Of a stretch of 64,000 bases of DNA, positions 10,253 through 18,524 are shown one piece after another. Both the position numbers and the translations under genes were made by a program. Below the pieces are notes generated by a model. The model did not search any database. It was given only the letters and a program-made list of their open reading frames with translations, and had not been told where the DNA came from. The stretch comes from RYN-230 sp963851025 (GTDB lineage Bacteria > Actinomycetota > Actinomycetes > Streptosporangiales > Streptosporangiaceae), in the NCBI GenBank assembly GCA_963851025.1, contig CAWKOA010000008.1, positions 1 to 64,000 on the forward strand, in the 5' to 3' direction. How positions within the stretch are numbered: position 1 is the first letter of the stretch; every line of letters starts with the position of its first letter.

Positions 10253-10663
10253 CTACGCGAGGAACGAAACTCTTATCTGCCTGTCCGGATTATCCACATT
10301 CAGATCGATTAGGGCGATTGACTGCCAGGTTCCCAGCGCCGGGCGCCCGCCCAGCACCGGCACGACCAGGAACGGGGCGATCAGCGCGGGCATCACGTGG
10401 GAGCGGCCGTGGCCGCGCGACCCGTGGGCGTGACGCCAGCGGTCATCGGCGGGCAGCAATTCATCGAGCGCGGCCAGCAGGTCCGTGTCGCTGCCCGAGC
10501 CCAGTTCCATCAGGGCCAGGCCCGCGGTCGCGTGCGGCACGAATACGTGCAGCAGCCCGTCCCCGCCCTGCGACGCGCTCGCCGCGAACTCCGCGCATTC
10601 CCCGGTGATATCGCGCACGGCCGGCTTGGACCCGGTCCGGATGCGCACAATCGCTGTTTCCAT
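10253..10663 (-). CDS. YjbQ/UPF0047 family protein (secondary thiamine-phosphate synthase type)
   Basis: The 136-residue protein has the expected length. Family signatures are HVFVPHATAGLALMELGS, DELLPADDRWRHAHGSRG and HVMPALIAPFLVVPVLGG, followed by GTWQSIALIDLN near the end. His residues in these blocks form the presumed metal or active site. The family can weakly complement thiamine phosphate synthase, but its physiological reaction is unsettled. The ATG at 10663 gives METAIVRI, the normal N-terminus. It sits between DUF3052 and DUF1918 genes on the same strand. Confidence 0.85.
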   Translation of the reverse strand: METAIVRIRTGSKPAVRDITGECAEFAASASQGGDGLLHVFVPHATAGLALMELGSGSDTDLLAALDELLPADDRWRHAHGSRGHGRSHVMPALIAPFLVVPVLGGRPALGTWQSIALIDLNVDNPDRQIRVSFLA

Positions 10664-10699
10664 ACGCAACGACTGTTCCTGGCCGGCCCCGCGCACGCA

Positions 10700-10729
10700 A
10701 CCCGGGGCACGGCCGGCCGTGCCCCGGGT
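10700..10729. terminator. 30-bp perfect palindrome between DUF1918 and yjbQ-like genes
   Basis: The palindrome is centred between 10714 and 10715 (ACCCGGGGCACGGCC plus its exact complement). A second hairpin follows at 10746-10769 (GGCCCCGCC, loop ATCCCC, GGCGGGGCC). Both lie 3' of the minus-strand DUF1918 gene, so termination is likely. A perfect palindrome could also be a protein-binding site for the yjbQ-like promoter. Confidence 0.55.
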
Positions 10730-10802
10730 CCGGGCCGCTGAGACCGGCCCCGCCATCCCCGGCGGGGCCCGCCCATCTGGGACGCGGCCCGGGGGCGCGG
10801 TC

Positions 10803-11045
10803 CTACTTCTTCCGGCTCTTCGTGCTCCCGGCCGACGCCGCCCGGGCCTTCGCGGCGCGGCCCTTGCCGTGCTCGACCACGGCGTCCGGGCCGGGGAAGC
10901 ACAGCCCGGTGTGCCCGTCGTCGAACCGGACCAGGTAGGGCGGCCCGCCGGCGGCGCCGTGCACCTCCACGATCTCGCCGCTGTGGTCTGGCTGGCCGAC
11001 TGCGTTGCCGTGAACATGCAGCCGGTCACCGATCGCTGCCTGCAT
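10803..11045 (-). CDS. DUF1918 family protein
   Basis: A small protein of about 80 residues: MQAAIGDRLHVHG, then GEIVEVHGAAGGPPYLVRFDDGHTG, of which EIVEVHG and YLVRFDDGHTG are the diagnostic parts. A Lys/Arg-rich tail (AKARAASAGSTKSRKK) follows. The DUF1918 fold is an SH3-like barrel of unknown function found in actinobacteria. The ATG at 11045 is preceded by GAGGAGGTGCTGAGG, which favours it over the upstream start. It is divergent from aceE. Confidence 0.8.
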   Translation of the reverse strand: MQAAIGDRLHVHGNAVGQPDHSGEIVEVHGAAGGPPYLVRFDDGHTGLCFPGPDAVVEHGKGRAAKARAASAGSTKSRKK

Positions 11046-11330
11046 CCTCAGCACCTCCTCGTGCCCGTTCGCCCCGGGTGCGGCCCGGCGCATACGCTAG
11101 GACTGCATCGGAGCGTGCCTACGCTCACCGTGTACCCAGACTGACCCGGGCGGCCGCCGGCCGGTAGGGACGGATGTCACTGCTTTCGCCGCGCCCCGAG
11201 CGCGGGGGCCGGTACCGCCGGGCACAGTTACCCCCTGGTAGCCGGGTGCGTTTCCGGGGCGCAAGGACCAGAATTGGTCTGGACAACTCATGCCCATCCA
11301 GGGCGGCCACCGCCGCCCAGCTCTGCGGAC

Positions 11331-14212
11331 ATGGCGGCGAACAGCCGCCCAATCTCCGGAAGGCGAGGACAACCCGTGGCTGCCGGACGCCAGCGTTTCT
11401 CGATCATCAGCGACGGGCTGCCCACGCAGCTGCCTGATATCGACCCCGACGAGACCCGGGACTGGGTCGAATCCTTCGACAGCGTGGTGCGCAGCCGGGG
11501 CCGGTCGCGCGCCAGGTACGTGATGCTCCGCCTGCTGGAGCGGGCCCGTGAGCAGAACGTCGGGGTGCCCGGCCTGCGCAGCACGGACTTCATCAACACG
11601 ATCCCGCCCGAGCGCGAGCCCTGGTTCCCCGGCGACGAGTACGTGGAGCGGCGGATCCGGGCCTACATCCGGTGGAACGCCGCGGTCATGGTGTCCCGGG
11701 CCAACCGGCCCGGCCTCGGCGTCGGCGGGCACATCGCCACCTACGCCTCGGCCGCCAGCCTGTACGAGGTCGGCTTCAACCACTTCTTCCGCGGCAAGGA
11801 CCACGGCGAGTCCGGGGACCAGGTCTTCTTCCAGGGGCACGCGGCGCCGGGCATCTACGCCCGGGCGTTCCTCGAGGGCCGGCTCAGCCAGCACCAGCTG
11901 GACGGCTTCCGCCAGGAACTGTCCCACCCGGGCGGCGGGCTGCCGTCCTACCCGCACCCGCGGCTGATGCCGGACTTCTGGGAGTTCCCCACGGTGTCGA
12001 TGGGCCTCGGCCCGATCAACGCCATCTACCAGGCCCGGTTCAACCAGTACCTGCTGGCCCGCGAGATCAAGGACACCAGCCGCTCGCACGTCTGGGCCTT
12101 CCTCGGTGACGGCGAGATGGACGAGCCGGAAGCCCTCGGCGCGATCGGCCTGGCCGCCCGCGAGGAGCTGGACAACCTCACCTTCGTGATCAACTGCAAC
12201 CTGCAGCGGCTGGACGGCCCGGTGCGCGGCAACGGGAAGATCATCCAGGAGCTGGAGGCGTTCTTCCGCGGCGCGGGCTGGAACGTGATCAAGGTGATCT
12301 GGGGCCGGGACTGGGACCCGCTGCTGGCCAAGGACGTCGACGGCGTCCTGGTCAACAAGATGAACAACACCCCGGACGGGCAGTTCCAGACCTACTCGGT
12401 CGAGCCGGGCTCCTACACCAGGGAGCACTTCTTCGGCACCGACCCGCGGCTGCGCACCATGGTCGAGCACCTGTCCGACGATGAGGTACGCAACCTGTCC
12501 CGCGGCGGTCACGACTACCGCAAGGTCTACGCCGCGTTCAAGGCGGCGCAGGAGCACGTCGGGCAGCCCACGGTGATCCTGGCGCACACCATCAAGGGCT
12601 GGACGCTGGGCCCGGACTTCGAGGCCCGCAACGCCACCCACCAGATGAAGAAGCTCACGGTGGCCGAGCTCAAGGAGTTCCGCGACCGGCTCTACCTGCC
12701 GATCCCGGACGCCGCGCTGGAGGCGCAGCTCCCGCCGTACTACCACCCGGGCGCGGAGTCCGAGGAGATCCAGTACATGCAGGAGCGCCGCGCCGCGCTC
12801 GGCGGCTACCTGCCCAAGCGGGTGGTCCGGGGCAAGCCGCTCAAGCTGCCCGGCGACCCGGTCTACGCCGAGATGAAGCGCGGCTCGGGCAAGCAGCCGG
12901 TGGCCACCACCATGGCCTTCGTCCGGCTGCTCAAGGACCTGATGAAGGACCCGGAGATCGGCCAGCGGTTCGTGCCCATCATCCCGGACGAGGCACGCAC
13001 GTTCGGCATGGACTCGCTGTTCCCCACGGCCAAGATCTACTCCCCGCACGGGCAGACCTACGAGGCCGTGGACCGGGCCCTGCTGCTGTCCTACAAGGAG
13101 TCCGAGCGCGGCCAGATCCTGCACGAGGGGATCAGCGAGGCCGGCGCGATGGGCTCGGTGATGGCCGCCGGGACGTCCTACGCCACGCACGGCGCCCCGA
13201 TGATCCCGGTCTACGTCTTCTACTCGATGTTCGGCTGGCAGCGCACCGGGGACGAGATGTGGGCCCTGGGCGACCAGCTGGGCCGCGGGTTCCTGCTCGG
13301 CGCCACGGCCGGGCGCACCACGCTGACCGGCGAGGGCCTGCAGCACAACGACGGGCACTCGCTGCTGCTGGCCTCGGTCAGCCCGGCCTGCGTGGCCTAC
13401 GACGCGGCCTGGGCCTTCGAGCTGGGCTACATCGTGAAGGACGGGCTGCGCCGGATGTACGGCCCGACCGAGGGCCACCCGGACGGCGAGGACATCTTCT
13501 ACTACCTGACCGTCTACAACGAGCCCTACGTCCAGCCGGCCGAGCCGCCGGCTACCCGGGCGGCAGCGCTGCCCTGGAGCAGGGCGTGCTGCGCGGGCTG
13601 TACCGCTACGCCCCCGCGGCCGCAGTAAGCGTCCAGGATGGGAGCGCCCAGGACGGGGACGTCCAGGCCGCTGACGGCCAGGACGGGGACGGCGGGGACT
13701 CCGCGGAGCGGCCGCGGGCGCAGATCATGGCGTCCGGGGTGGCGATGCGCTGGGCGCTGGAGGCGCAGCGGCTGCTCGCCGAGGACTGGGGCGTGGCCGC
13801 CGACGTCTGGTCGGCCACGTCGTGGACGCAGCTCCGCCGCAACGCGCTCAGCTGCGAGGAGTGGAACATGCTGCACCCCGACGCGGAGCCCCAGGTGCCT
13901 TACGTCACCCAGGCGCTGGAGGGCGCGGCCGGCCCGGTGGTGGCGGTCAGCGACTGGATCCGCGCGGTTCCGGACCAGATCGCCCGCTGGGTCCCGGGCC
14001 CGTTCAGCTCGCTGGGCACCGACGGGTACGGCTTCTCCGACACCCGCGCGGCCGCCCGCCGGTTCTTCCACGTGGACGCGGAGTCCATCACCCTGGCCGT
14101 GCTCAGCCAGCTGGCCCGGCGCGGCGAGGTGAAGCCGGAATCACTCAGCCAGGCCATCGAGAAGTACGGCCTCGACATTCCGGTCAGCACGGCCCTGGCC
14201 AAGGACAGCTGA
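11331..14212 (+). CDS. aceE: Pyruvate dehydrogenase E1 component, homodimeric type (frameshift near 13547)
   Basis: A thiamine-diphosphate enzyme that decarboxylates pyruvate and acetylates lipoyl-E2. The N-terminal half contains STDFINTIPPE and GGHIATYASAASLYEVGFNH; the TPP motif begins GDGEMDEPEALGAIGLA and ends NLTFVINCNLQRLDG. The frame starting at 11274/11331 breaks at about 13547. One extra G (EPAGYPGG) restores the protein into the frame ending at 14212. Since the rest is fully conserved, the break is probably a sequencing error. Between LYRYAP and QIMASGVAMRWALEAQRLLAEDW lies an extra Asp/Gln/Gly-rich segment of about 30 residues that most homologues lack. The ATG at 11331 is preferred but has a weak ribosome site. 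Confidence 0.93.
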
Positions 14213-14267
14213 CCCGCCCGCCGGCAGGCTGATCCGGGCCGGCGGAAACCACCGGATCCGGCCGTCA

Positions 14268-14307
14268 GGAACGGGGCCCGGGCGCTGCGGCGCCCGGGCC
14301 CCGTTCC
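14268..14307 (+). terminator. Strong terminator hairpin after aceE
   Basis: Arms 14268-14285 and 14290-14307 form a perfect 18-bp stem (GGAACGGGGCCCGGGCGC) with the loop TGCG. It begins 55 bases after the aceE stop. Confidence 0.85.
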
Positions 14308-14563
14308 CATAATGGGCGCGAACCAGCCGCTACCGGATCATGGGTTCTGCTGGCCAGGCCCGCACAGTGGCCCCTCCGGGCGGCCTCGTGGTGATCATGA
14401 ATAGCCCGCCGCGGCGGCGGTGTGCCGTTCCCCTACCACGTAATACTTCGGTAAGAACTGACCTCTGCCGTTTGGCTACATTTTGGTCACGAGAGGTCTA
14501 GCGTGACCGACCGGGAGCTCGGGGAACTGACAGGCATTCGGAGCGGACACGGAGGTCGGGCGG
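14308..14563 (+). promoter_or_regulatory. Leader/promoter region of the secreted protein gene
   Basis: This is less GC-rich than the surroundings (for example ACGTAATACTTCGGTAAGAACTG at about 14438, of which TAATACTTCGGTAAG is the AT-rich core, and TTTGGCTACATTTTGGTCACG at about 14471). GGTCACG and CGTGACC at about 14485-14509 form a 7-bp inverted repeat. The ribosome site GGAGG lies 9 bases before the ATG at 14564. No confident -35/-10 pair was assigned. Confidence 0.4.
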
Positions 14564-16231
14564 ATGCATTTCAGCCGCGGTCCGGCATGGCGGCGCACAT
14601 CAAGGGTTCGGCCAGCACTCATCGCGACGCTGATCGCGATACCGCTGGCCTCGGGAATCGCGGTCGGGGTCATCGCCGCGAACCACTCGGGCACTCCCAG
14701 TTCACAGCTGAAACTCTCGGCACACAACTTCGGGATCGGCGGCCGCCTCCCCCTGGCCACCGGGTCGGCGGCCGGGACCGGGGTCGCCCTCGGCCAGACG
14801 CCCGACCAGGCCGCGGCGTCCATGAACTGCACCCTCCAGGTGCCGGCCAACCCGCTCAGCGCGCAGGGCCTGGCCACCCCCTACGTCCTGGGCGACGGCT
14901 GCACGATGTCCAACGCCAGCCTGCAGGCGTTCGTCGAGGCGGACATCATCAACCCGCGCAACGGCCACATCAAGGTCTACAACCCGCTGGTGATCACCCA
15001 GGGCACCCAGCCCGCGGCTCCCCCGGTCGCGCCCCGGCTGTACCCCGGGGACGTGGTCGGCATCATGTTCGGCTTCAACGGCGACAAGCTGCTGCTGACC
15101 GGGACCGGCAACTCGCTGCAGCAGGGACGCTGCGTCAACGGCCTGGGCCAGTCGCTGTTCACCCAGGTCGCGTACTGCAACAGCCCGGCGTTCTACCGGG
15201 CCGCCAACCGGGACATCGCCCAGGGCGTGCTCAGGATCCCGACGCTCGACACCGGGTTCGACGGCCGGGTCTGCCCGACCGTCCGCGGGTTTGACGTGGT
15301 GGACCAGGACCAGAGCGACAACGTGGTCACCACCTACCTGCTGACCGCGAACGGCCAGACCGCGCAGGACTCCGCGGGCAACGTGGCCGGCCTGGCCGGC
15401 GCGTCGGCGATCAACAACGGCAGCGACAACGCCCTGGTCAACAAGTTCATGGATCCGGCGCTGGGCTGCGCGCCGTACCAGTTCCGGGACAAGACGGCCG
15501 CCAGCGGCCTGTCCGGCTCGCAGATCACCGACGAGATGCTGGCCGCGGCCGACCAGGCCCAGCCGGTCGCGCTGGTTCCGCTGAACGACCCGATGACCGA
15601 GGTCAACGGGCAGCAGAGCGTGATGAAGACGAACGTGTTCCGGATGGGCGTGGACCAGCCGATGCTGACCGGCGGGCAGGCCGCGGACACCCCGGCGAAC
15701 TACTGCAAGAACATGATGCAGGTGGGCATGGCGCGCACCGCCCGGGACGAGAAGCCGTTCACCGCCTTCGCCTCCCCGGTCCCGGCCACGGGCAGCAACC
15801 TGTTCACGTTCCTGGCCGCGCGGCTGTCCGCCTCGTGGGGCAACCTCGGCTGCGGCGCCCTGCTCAACGCGCCCGACCCGGTCAGCCTGACCGTGGACGC
15901 CAACGGCGTGGCCACCGCGGCGACCTTCACCCCGCTGGCCATCGGCACGCTGCCCGGCGGCGTGGCGGCCACGGCCACCCCCAGCGCGACGCCCACGGCC
16001 ACGCCGACGTGCGCCGCGACGCCCGCCCCGGCGGCCACGGTCACCGCGACCGGCACGCCCACCCCCACGGGCACGGCCACGGTGACCGCCACACCCACAC
16101 CCACACCGGCGGCCACGGCGTCCTGCGCCGCGACCCCGGCCCCGACCGGGGCCGCCAGCCCGGTCCCGGCGCCGTCCCCGACCTCGCGCCGGGGCTGGCA
16201 CAACCGGATCGGCCGGCCGCACCACATGTAG
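14564..16231 (+). CDS. Secreted protein with conserved cysteines and a Thr/Pro-rich tail, function unknown
   Basis: The 555-residue protein begins with basic residues and a hydrophobic segment at about 18-39 (ALIATLIAIPLASGIAVGVIA), a signal peptide or anchor. The central 350 residues have paired cysteines (MNCTLQVPANPLSAQGLATP, GDGCTMSN, GRCVNGLGQSLF, VAYCNSPAFY, ANYCKNMM, NLGCGALLN) and motifs FGFNGDKLLLTG and DVVDQDQSDNVVTTYL. The last 100 residues are ATPTPT-rich with three more cysteines and end in a basic stretch (SRRGWHNRIGRPHHM). No enzyme family was recognised. It looks like an extracellular structural or binding protein with an extended, possibly O-glycosylated, stalk. It is flanked by two terminators, so it is probably transcribed alone. 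Confidence 0.75.
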   Translation: MHFSRGPAWRRTSRVRPALIATLIAIPLASGIAVGVIAANHSGTPSSQLKLSAHNFGIGGRLPLATGSAAGTGVALGQTPDQAAASMNCTLQVPANPLSAQGLATPYVLGDGCTMSNASLQAFVEADIINPRNGHIKVYNPLVITQGTQPAAPPVAPRLYPGDVVGIMFGFNGDKLLLTGTGNSLQQGRCVNGLGQSLFTQVAYCNSPAFYRAANRDIAQGVLRIPTLDTGFDGRVCPTVRGFDVVDQDQSDNVVTTYLLTANGQTAQDSAGNVAGLAGASAINNGSDNALVNKFMDPALGCAPYQFRDKTAASGLSGSQITDEMLAAADQAQPVALVPLNDPMTEVNGQQSVMKTNVFRMGVDQPMLTGGQAADTPANYCKNMMQVGMARTARDEKPFTAFASPVPATGSNLFTFLAARLSASWGNLGCGALLNAPDPVSLTVDANGVATAATFTPLAIGTLPGGVAATATPSATPTATPTCAATPAPAATVTATGTPTPTGTATVTATPTPTPAATASCAATPAPTGAASPVPAPSPTSRRGWHNRIGRPHHM

Positions 16232-16245
16232 CTCTCAGGTGGAAG

Positions 16246-16286
16246 CACGGATGGCCGGTGTCCTGCGGGGGCACCGGCCATCCGTG
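16246..16286 (+). terminator. 15-bp stem-loop after the secreted protein gene
   Basis: Arms 16246-16260 (CACGGATGGCCGGTG) and 16272-16286 are perfectly complementary, with an 11-base loop. It starts 14 bases after the stop codon and is placed between convergent genes, so it may work in both directions. Confidence 0.75.
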
Positions 16287-16309
16287 TCTCGCCGAGTGCG
16301 GCGGATGGC

Positions 16310-16338
16310 GGGGGTCCAGGGGGTCGTCCCCCCGGAAA
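16310..16338. repeat. G5/C5 stem-loop repeat, copy 1
   Basis: The layout is G-run, TCC, G-run, short loop, C-run, GG, AAA. It closely resembles a second copy at 29284-29312. This suggests a small dispersed intergenic repeat that is also able to form a hairpin. Confidence 0.45.
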
Positions 16339-17565
16339 TTACGTAACCTCGGCCAGGCGCCGGGCCAGGTACCGGCGCTCGGTGCCGGTTCCGGCCAGCG
16401 CCAGGGCCTGCCGGTACGCGTCCGCCGCCTCGGCCAGCCGGCCGAGGCGGCGGAGCAGGTCGGCGCGGGTGGCGGCCAGCAGGTGGTAGCTGGCCAGCCG
16501 CCCGGTCGCGGCCAGGGCGTCCACCAGCGCCAGGCCCGCGGCCGGCCCTTCGGCCATGCCCACGGCTATCGCGCGGTTGAGCTCGACCACGGGGGACGGC
16601 ACCAGCGAGGCCAGCTGCCCGTAGAGCCGGGCGATCGTGGCCCAGTCCGTGCTGGCCGTGTCGGCGGCCGTGTCGTGGCAGGCGGCGATGGCCGCCTGCA
16701 GCTGGTAGGGGCCTGGCTGCCTGATGCGGAGGGCCGACTCCAGCAGGGCCTGCCCTTCGCCGATCTCGGCGGCATTCCAGCGGGAGCGGTCCTGGCCCTC
16801 CAGCGTCACCAGGTCCCCGGCCTCGTCGAGCCGCGCGGGACGGCGCGCGTCGTGCAGCAGCATCAGCGCGAGCAGGCCGAGGACTTCCGGGTTGCCGGCC
16901 ATCAGCCCGGCCAGGAGCCGGGCCAGGCGGATGCCCTCGGCGCACAGGTCAGGGCGGAGCAGGTCCGTGCCCGCGGTCGCGCTGTAACCCTCGTTGAACA
17001 GCAGGTACAGCACGCCGAGGACGCCCGAGGTGCGTTCCGGCAGCACATCGGCGGGTGGCACCCGGTAGGGGATGCCGGCGTTGCGGATCTTGTGCTTGGC
17101 CCGGACCAGCCGCTGGGCCATGGTCGGCTCCGGGACGAGGAAGGCCCGCGCGATCTCGGCCGTGCTCAGGCCGGCCAGGGTCCGCAGCGTCAGCGCGACC
17201 CGGGCCTCCAGCGTCAGGGCCGGATGGCAGCAGGTGAAGATCAGCCGCAGCCGGTCGTCGGCGATGCCGCTCTCACCCGCCGCGGCCAGGTCAGGATCGG
17301 GCCGCATCGCCGCGCGCTGCAGGATCGCCGTCTCCTGCAGCCTGGCCGCCTCCGTCGCCCGGCGGCGGAGCACGTCAATGGCCCGGTTCCGGGAGGTGGT
17401 CGTGAGCCATGCGCCCGGCCGCGGCGGGATGCCGTCCCGGGCCCAGCTGCGCACCGCCTGGGTGAAGGCGTCCTGGGCGCACTCCTCAGCCAGGTCCCAG
17501 TCGCCGGTCATGCCGATCAGGGTGGCCACGATCCGGCCCCATTCCGCCCGGAACGCCGCGGCCAC
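16339..17565 (-). CDS. ECF-type sigma factor with C-terminal TPR-like domain (ECF42 type)
   Basis: The 408-residue protein has sigma region 2 (DWDLAEECAQDAFTQAVRSW, then PGAWLTTTSRNRAIDVLRRR) and sigma region 4 (EARVALTLRTLAGLSTAEIARAFLV, of which GLSTAEIARAFLVPEPTMAQ is diagnostic). It also has the ECF42 linker FNEGYSA and a long helical C-terminal domain (LDALAATGRL...RADLLRRLGRLAEAADAYRQAL). In this group the C-terminal extension is needed for activity, and there is no anti-sigma factor. Genes for DGPF/YCII proteins are the usual partners, and one lies divergently at 18118. An upstream GTG at about 17577 is a possible alternative start. Confidence 0.9.
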   Translation of the reverse strand: MAAAFRAEWGRIVATLIGMTGDWDLAEECAQDAFTQAVRSWARDGIPPRPGAWLTTTSRNRAIDVLRRRATEAARLQETAILQRAAMRPDPDLAAAGESGIADDRLRLIFTCCHPALTLEARVALTLRTLAGLSTAEIARAFLVPEPTMAQRLVRAKHKIRNAGIPYRVPPADVLPERTSGVLGVLYLLFNEGYSATAGTDLLRPDLCAEGIRLARLLAGLMAGNPEVLGLLALMLLHDARRPARLDEAGDLVTLEGQDRSRWNAAEIGEGQALLESALRIRQPGPYQLQAAIAACHDTAADTASTDWATIARLYGQLASLVPSPVVELNRAIAVGMAEGPAAGLALVDALAATGRLASYHLLAATRADLLRRLGRLAEAADAYRQALALAGTGTERRYLARRLAEVT

Positions 17566-17687
17566 CGCCGCGTCGACCTCAGCCGTTACGCCGCCCAGAC
17601 CGGCCTCACCTCGATCCGCGTCCGCCCCTGATCCCGGGCCCGCTCTCCCCGCCGGAATTTACCCCAGGAAATTGAGGCGGCCCCGGA

Positions 17688-17802
17688 GCGTTATTCAAAC
17701 CGGCTAGCGAGGGCAGGCCCGGAGGACCTGCCCGAGCGGTCGGTGCACGTCAGGGCGATGCCAACCGTTCATGATCATTTGAATAACGCGACTTTGAATA
17801 AG
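17688..17802. repeat. Three copies of TTTGAATAA(C)G in the sigma-factor intergenic region
   Basis: GCGTTATTCAAA at 17688-17699 is the exact reverse complement of TTTGAATAACGC at 17778-17789. A third partial copy, TTTGAATAAG, follows at 17793-17802. The 78 bases between the inverted copies hold a hairpin (GGGCAGG/CCTGCCC). It could be a regulator site or the ends of a tiny mobile remnant. Confidence 0.55.
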
Positions 17803-17809
17803 ACACCCA

Positions 17810-17833
17810 TGTCGATCTGCCCCGCGGTCGTTC
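17810..17833 (+). promoter_or_regulatory. Candidate ECF42-type promoter
   Basis: TGTCGA at 17810-17815 matches the -35 motif reported for ECF42 sigma factors. CGTTC follows 13 bases later, close to but not identical with the reported -10 CG(A/T)C. It points at the small Arg-rich gene and the YCII gene, the expected targets of the divergent sigma factor. Confidence 0.35.
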
Positions 17834-17893
17834 GTAGTGAGGGCGAAGTGAGCATCCGCAGGCGGGCGAGGCCATGATCGTGAGGAGCCAGCC

Positions 17894-18070
17894 GTGTACA
17901 TCCCCTACCAGTTCATGAAGGCCATGGAAGACGACCGGATGCGGGCCGCCGCCCGTGACGGCCGGGCCGCCGTGGCGCGGCGCGAGCGGCGCAGGCGGCG
18001 GCGGGCCCGCCGGGACCGGCGGCCGGGCCGCGGCCCGGCGCGGATCCTGCCGGCCCGGGCGGCCGGCTGA
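17894..18070 (+). CDS. Small Arg-rich protein (58 aa)
   Basis: The GTG at 17894 is preceded by GTGAGGAGCC. The product starts with YIPYQFMKAMEDDRMRAAA and ends in an Arg-dense basic tail rich in RRR clusters. No family was recognised. The ordered N-terminus, good ribosome site and position just before the YCII gene support a real gene in the sigma-factor regulon. The basic tail suggests nucleic-acid or acidic-surface binding, as inference only. Confidence 0.55.
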   Translation: MYIPYQFMKAMEDDRMRAAARDGRAAVARRERRRRRRARRDRRPGRGPARILPARAAG

Positions 18071-18117
18071 CGGGCCGCCCGGGACCGGACGTGACAGTAA
18101 CCGAATCAGGAGGAACC

Positions 18118-18459
18118 GTGAAATACATGATGCTCGTCTGCGTGGACCCGTCCCTCGTGGCGGACGCTGAGGAAGAAGGCCCGGGGGCCGGGTACGACAT
18201 CGACACCTGGGTCAGCGAGATGGACGGCCGGGGCGTGCGCCAGGAGGGCTACCCGCTGGCGGTCGAGGACGCCACCACCGTGCGCGTGCGCCACGGCGAG
18301 ATCCTGCTCACCGACGGGCCGTTCGTCGAGGCCAAGGAGTTCATGGCCGGCTACGACATCCTCGAGTGCGCGGACCTGGACGAGGCCATCGAGGTGGCGT
18401 CCAAGCACCCGCTGGCCCGGTGCGGGGCCATGGAGCTGAGGCCGTTCCCGGCCGGGTGA
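18118..18459 (+). CDS. YCII/DGPF domain protein
   Basis: The 113-residue protein has a GTG start at 18118 after AGGAGGAACC. It contains KYMMLVCVDPSLV, the diagnostic LTDGPFVEAKEFMAGYDI and the closing DEAIEVASKHPLARCGAMEL. The DGPF family adopts a ferredoxin-like dimeric fold; the function is unknown, with proposed roles in detoxification. It is the standard partner of ECF42 sigma factors, one of which is divergent at 16339-17565. Confidence 0.9.
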   Translation: MKYMMLVCVDPSLVADAEEEGPGAGYDIDTWVSEMDGRGVRQEGYPLAVEDATTVRVRHGEILLTDGPFVEAKEFMAGYDILECADLDEAIEVASKHPLARCGAMELRPFPAG

Positions 18460-18524
18460 CCGCCGCCGGCCGCCCGGGCCGCGGCCCGGGCGGCCGGCGG
18501 CCTGGCCGCGCGCGGGGCCTGTCC

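Noticed and set aside
10290..10298. Single exact DnaA box TTATCCACA
   Set aside because: It lies inside the YjbQ-like coding region as one copy and can be chance, unlike the cluster at 38.7 kb.
11097..13478. 793-residue minus-strand open frame opposite aceE
   Set aside because: Shadow of the strongly conserved aceE frame; no protein-like motifs.
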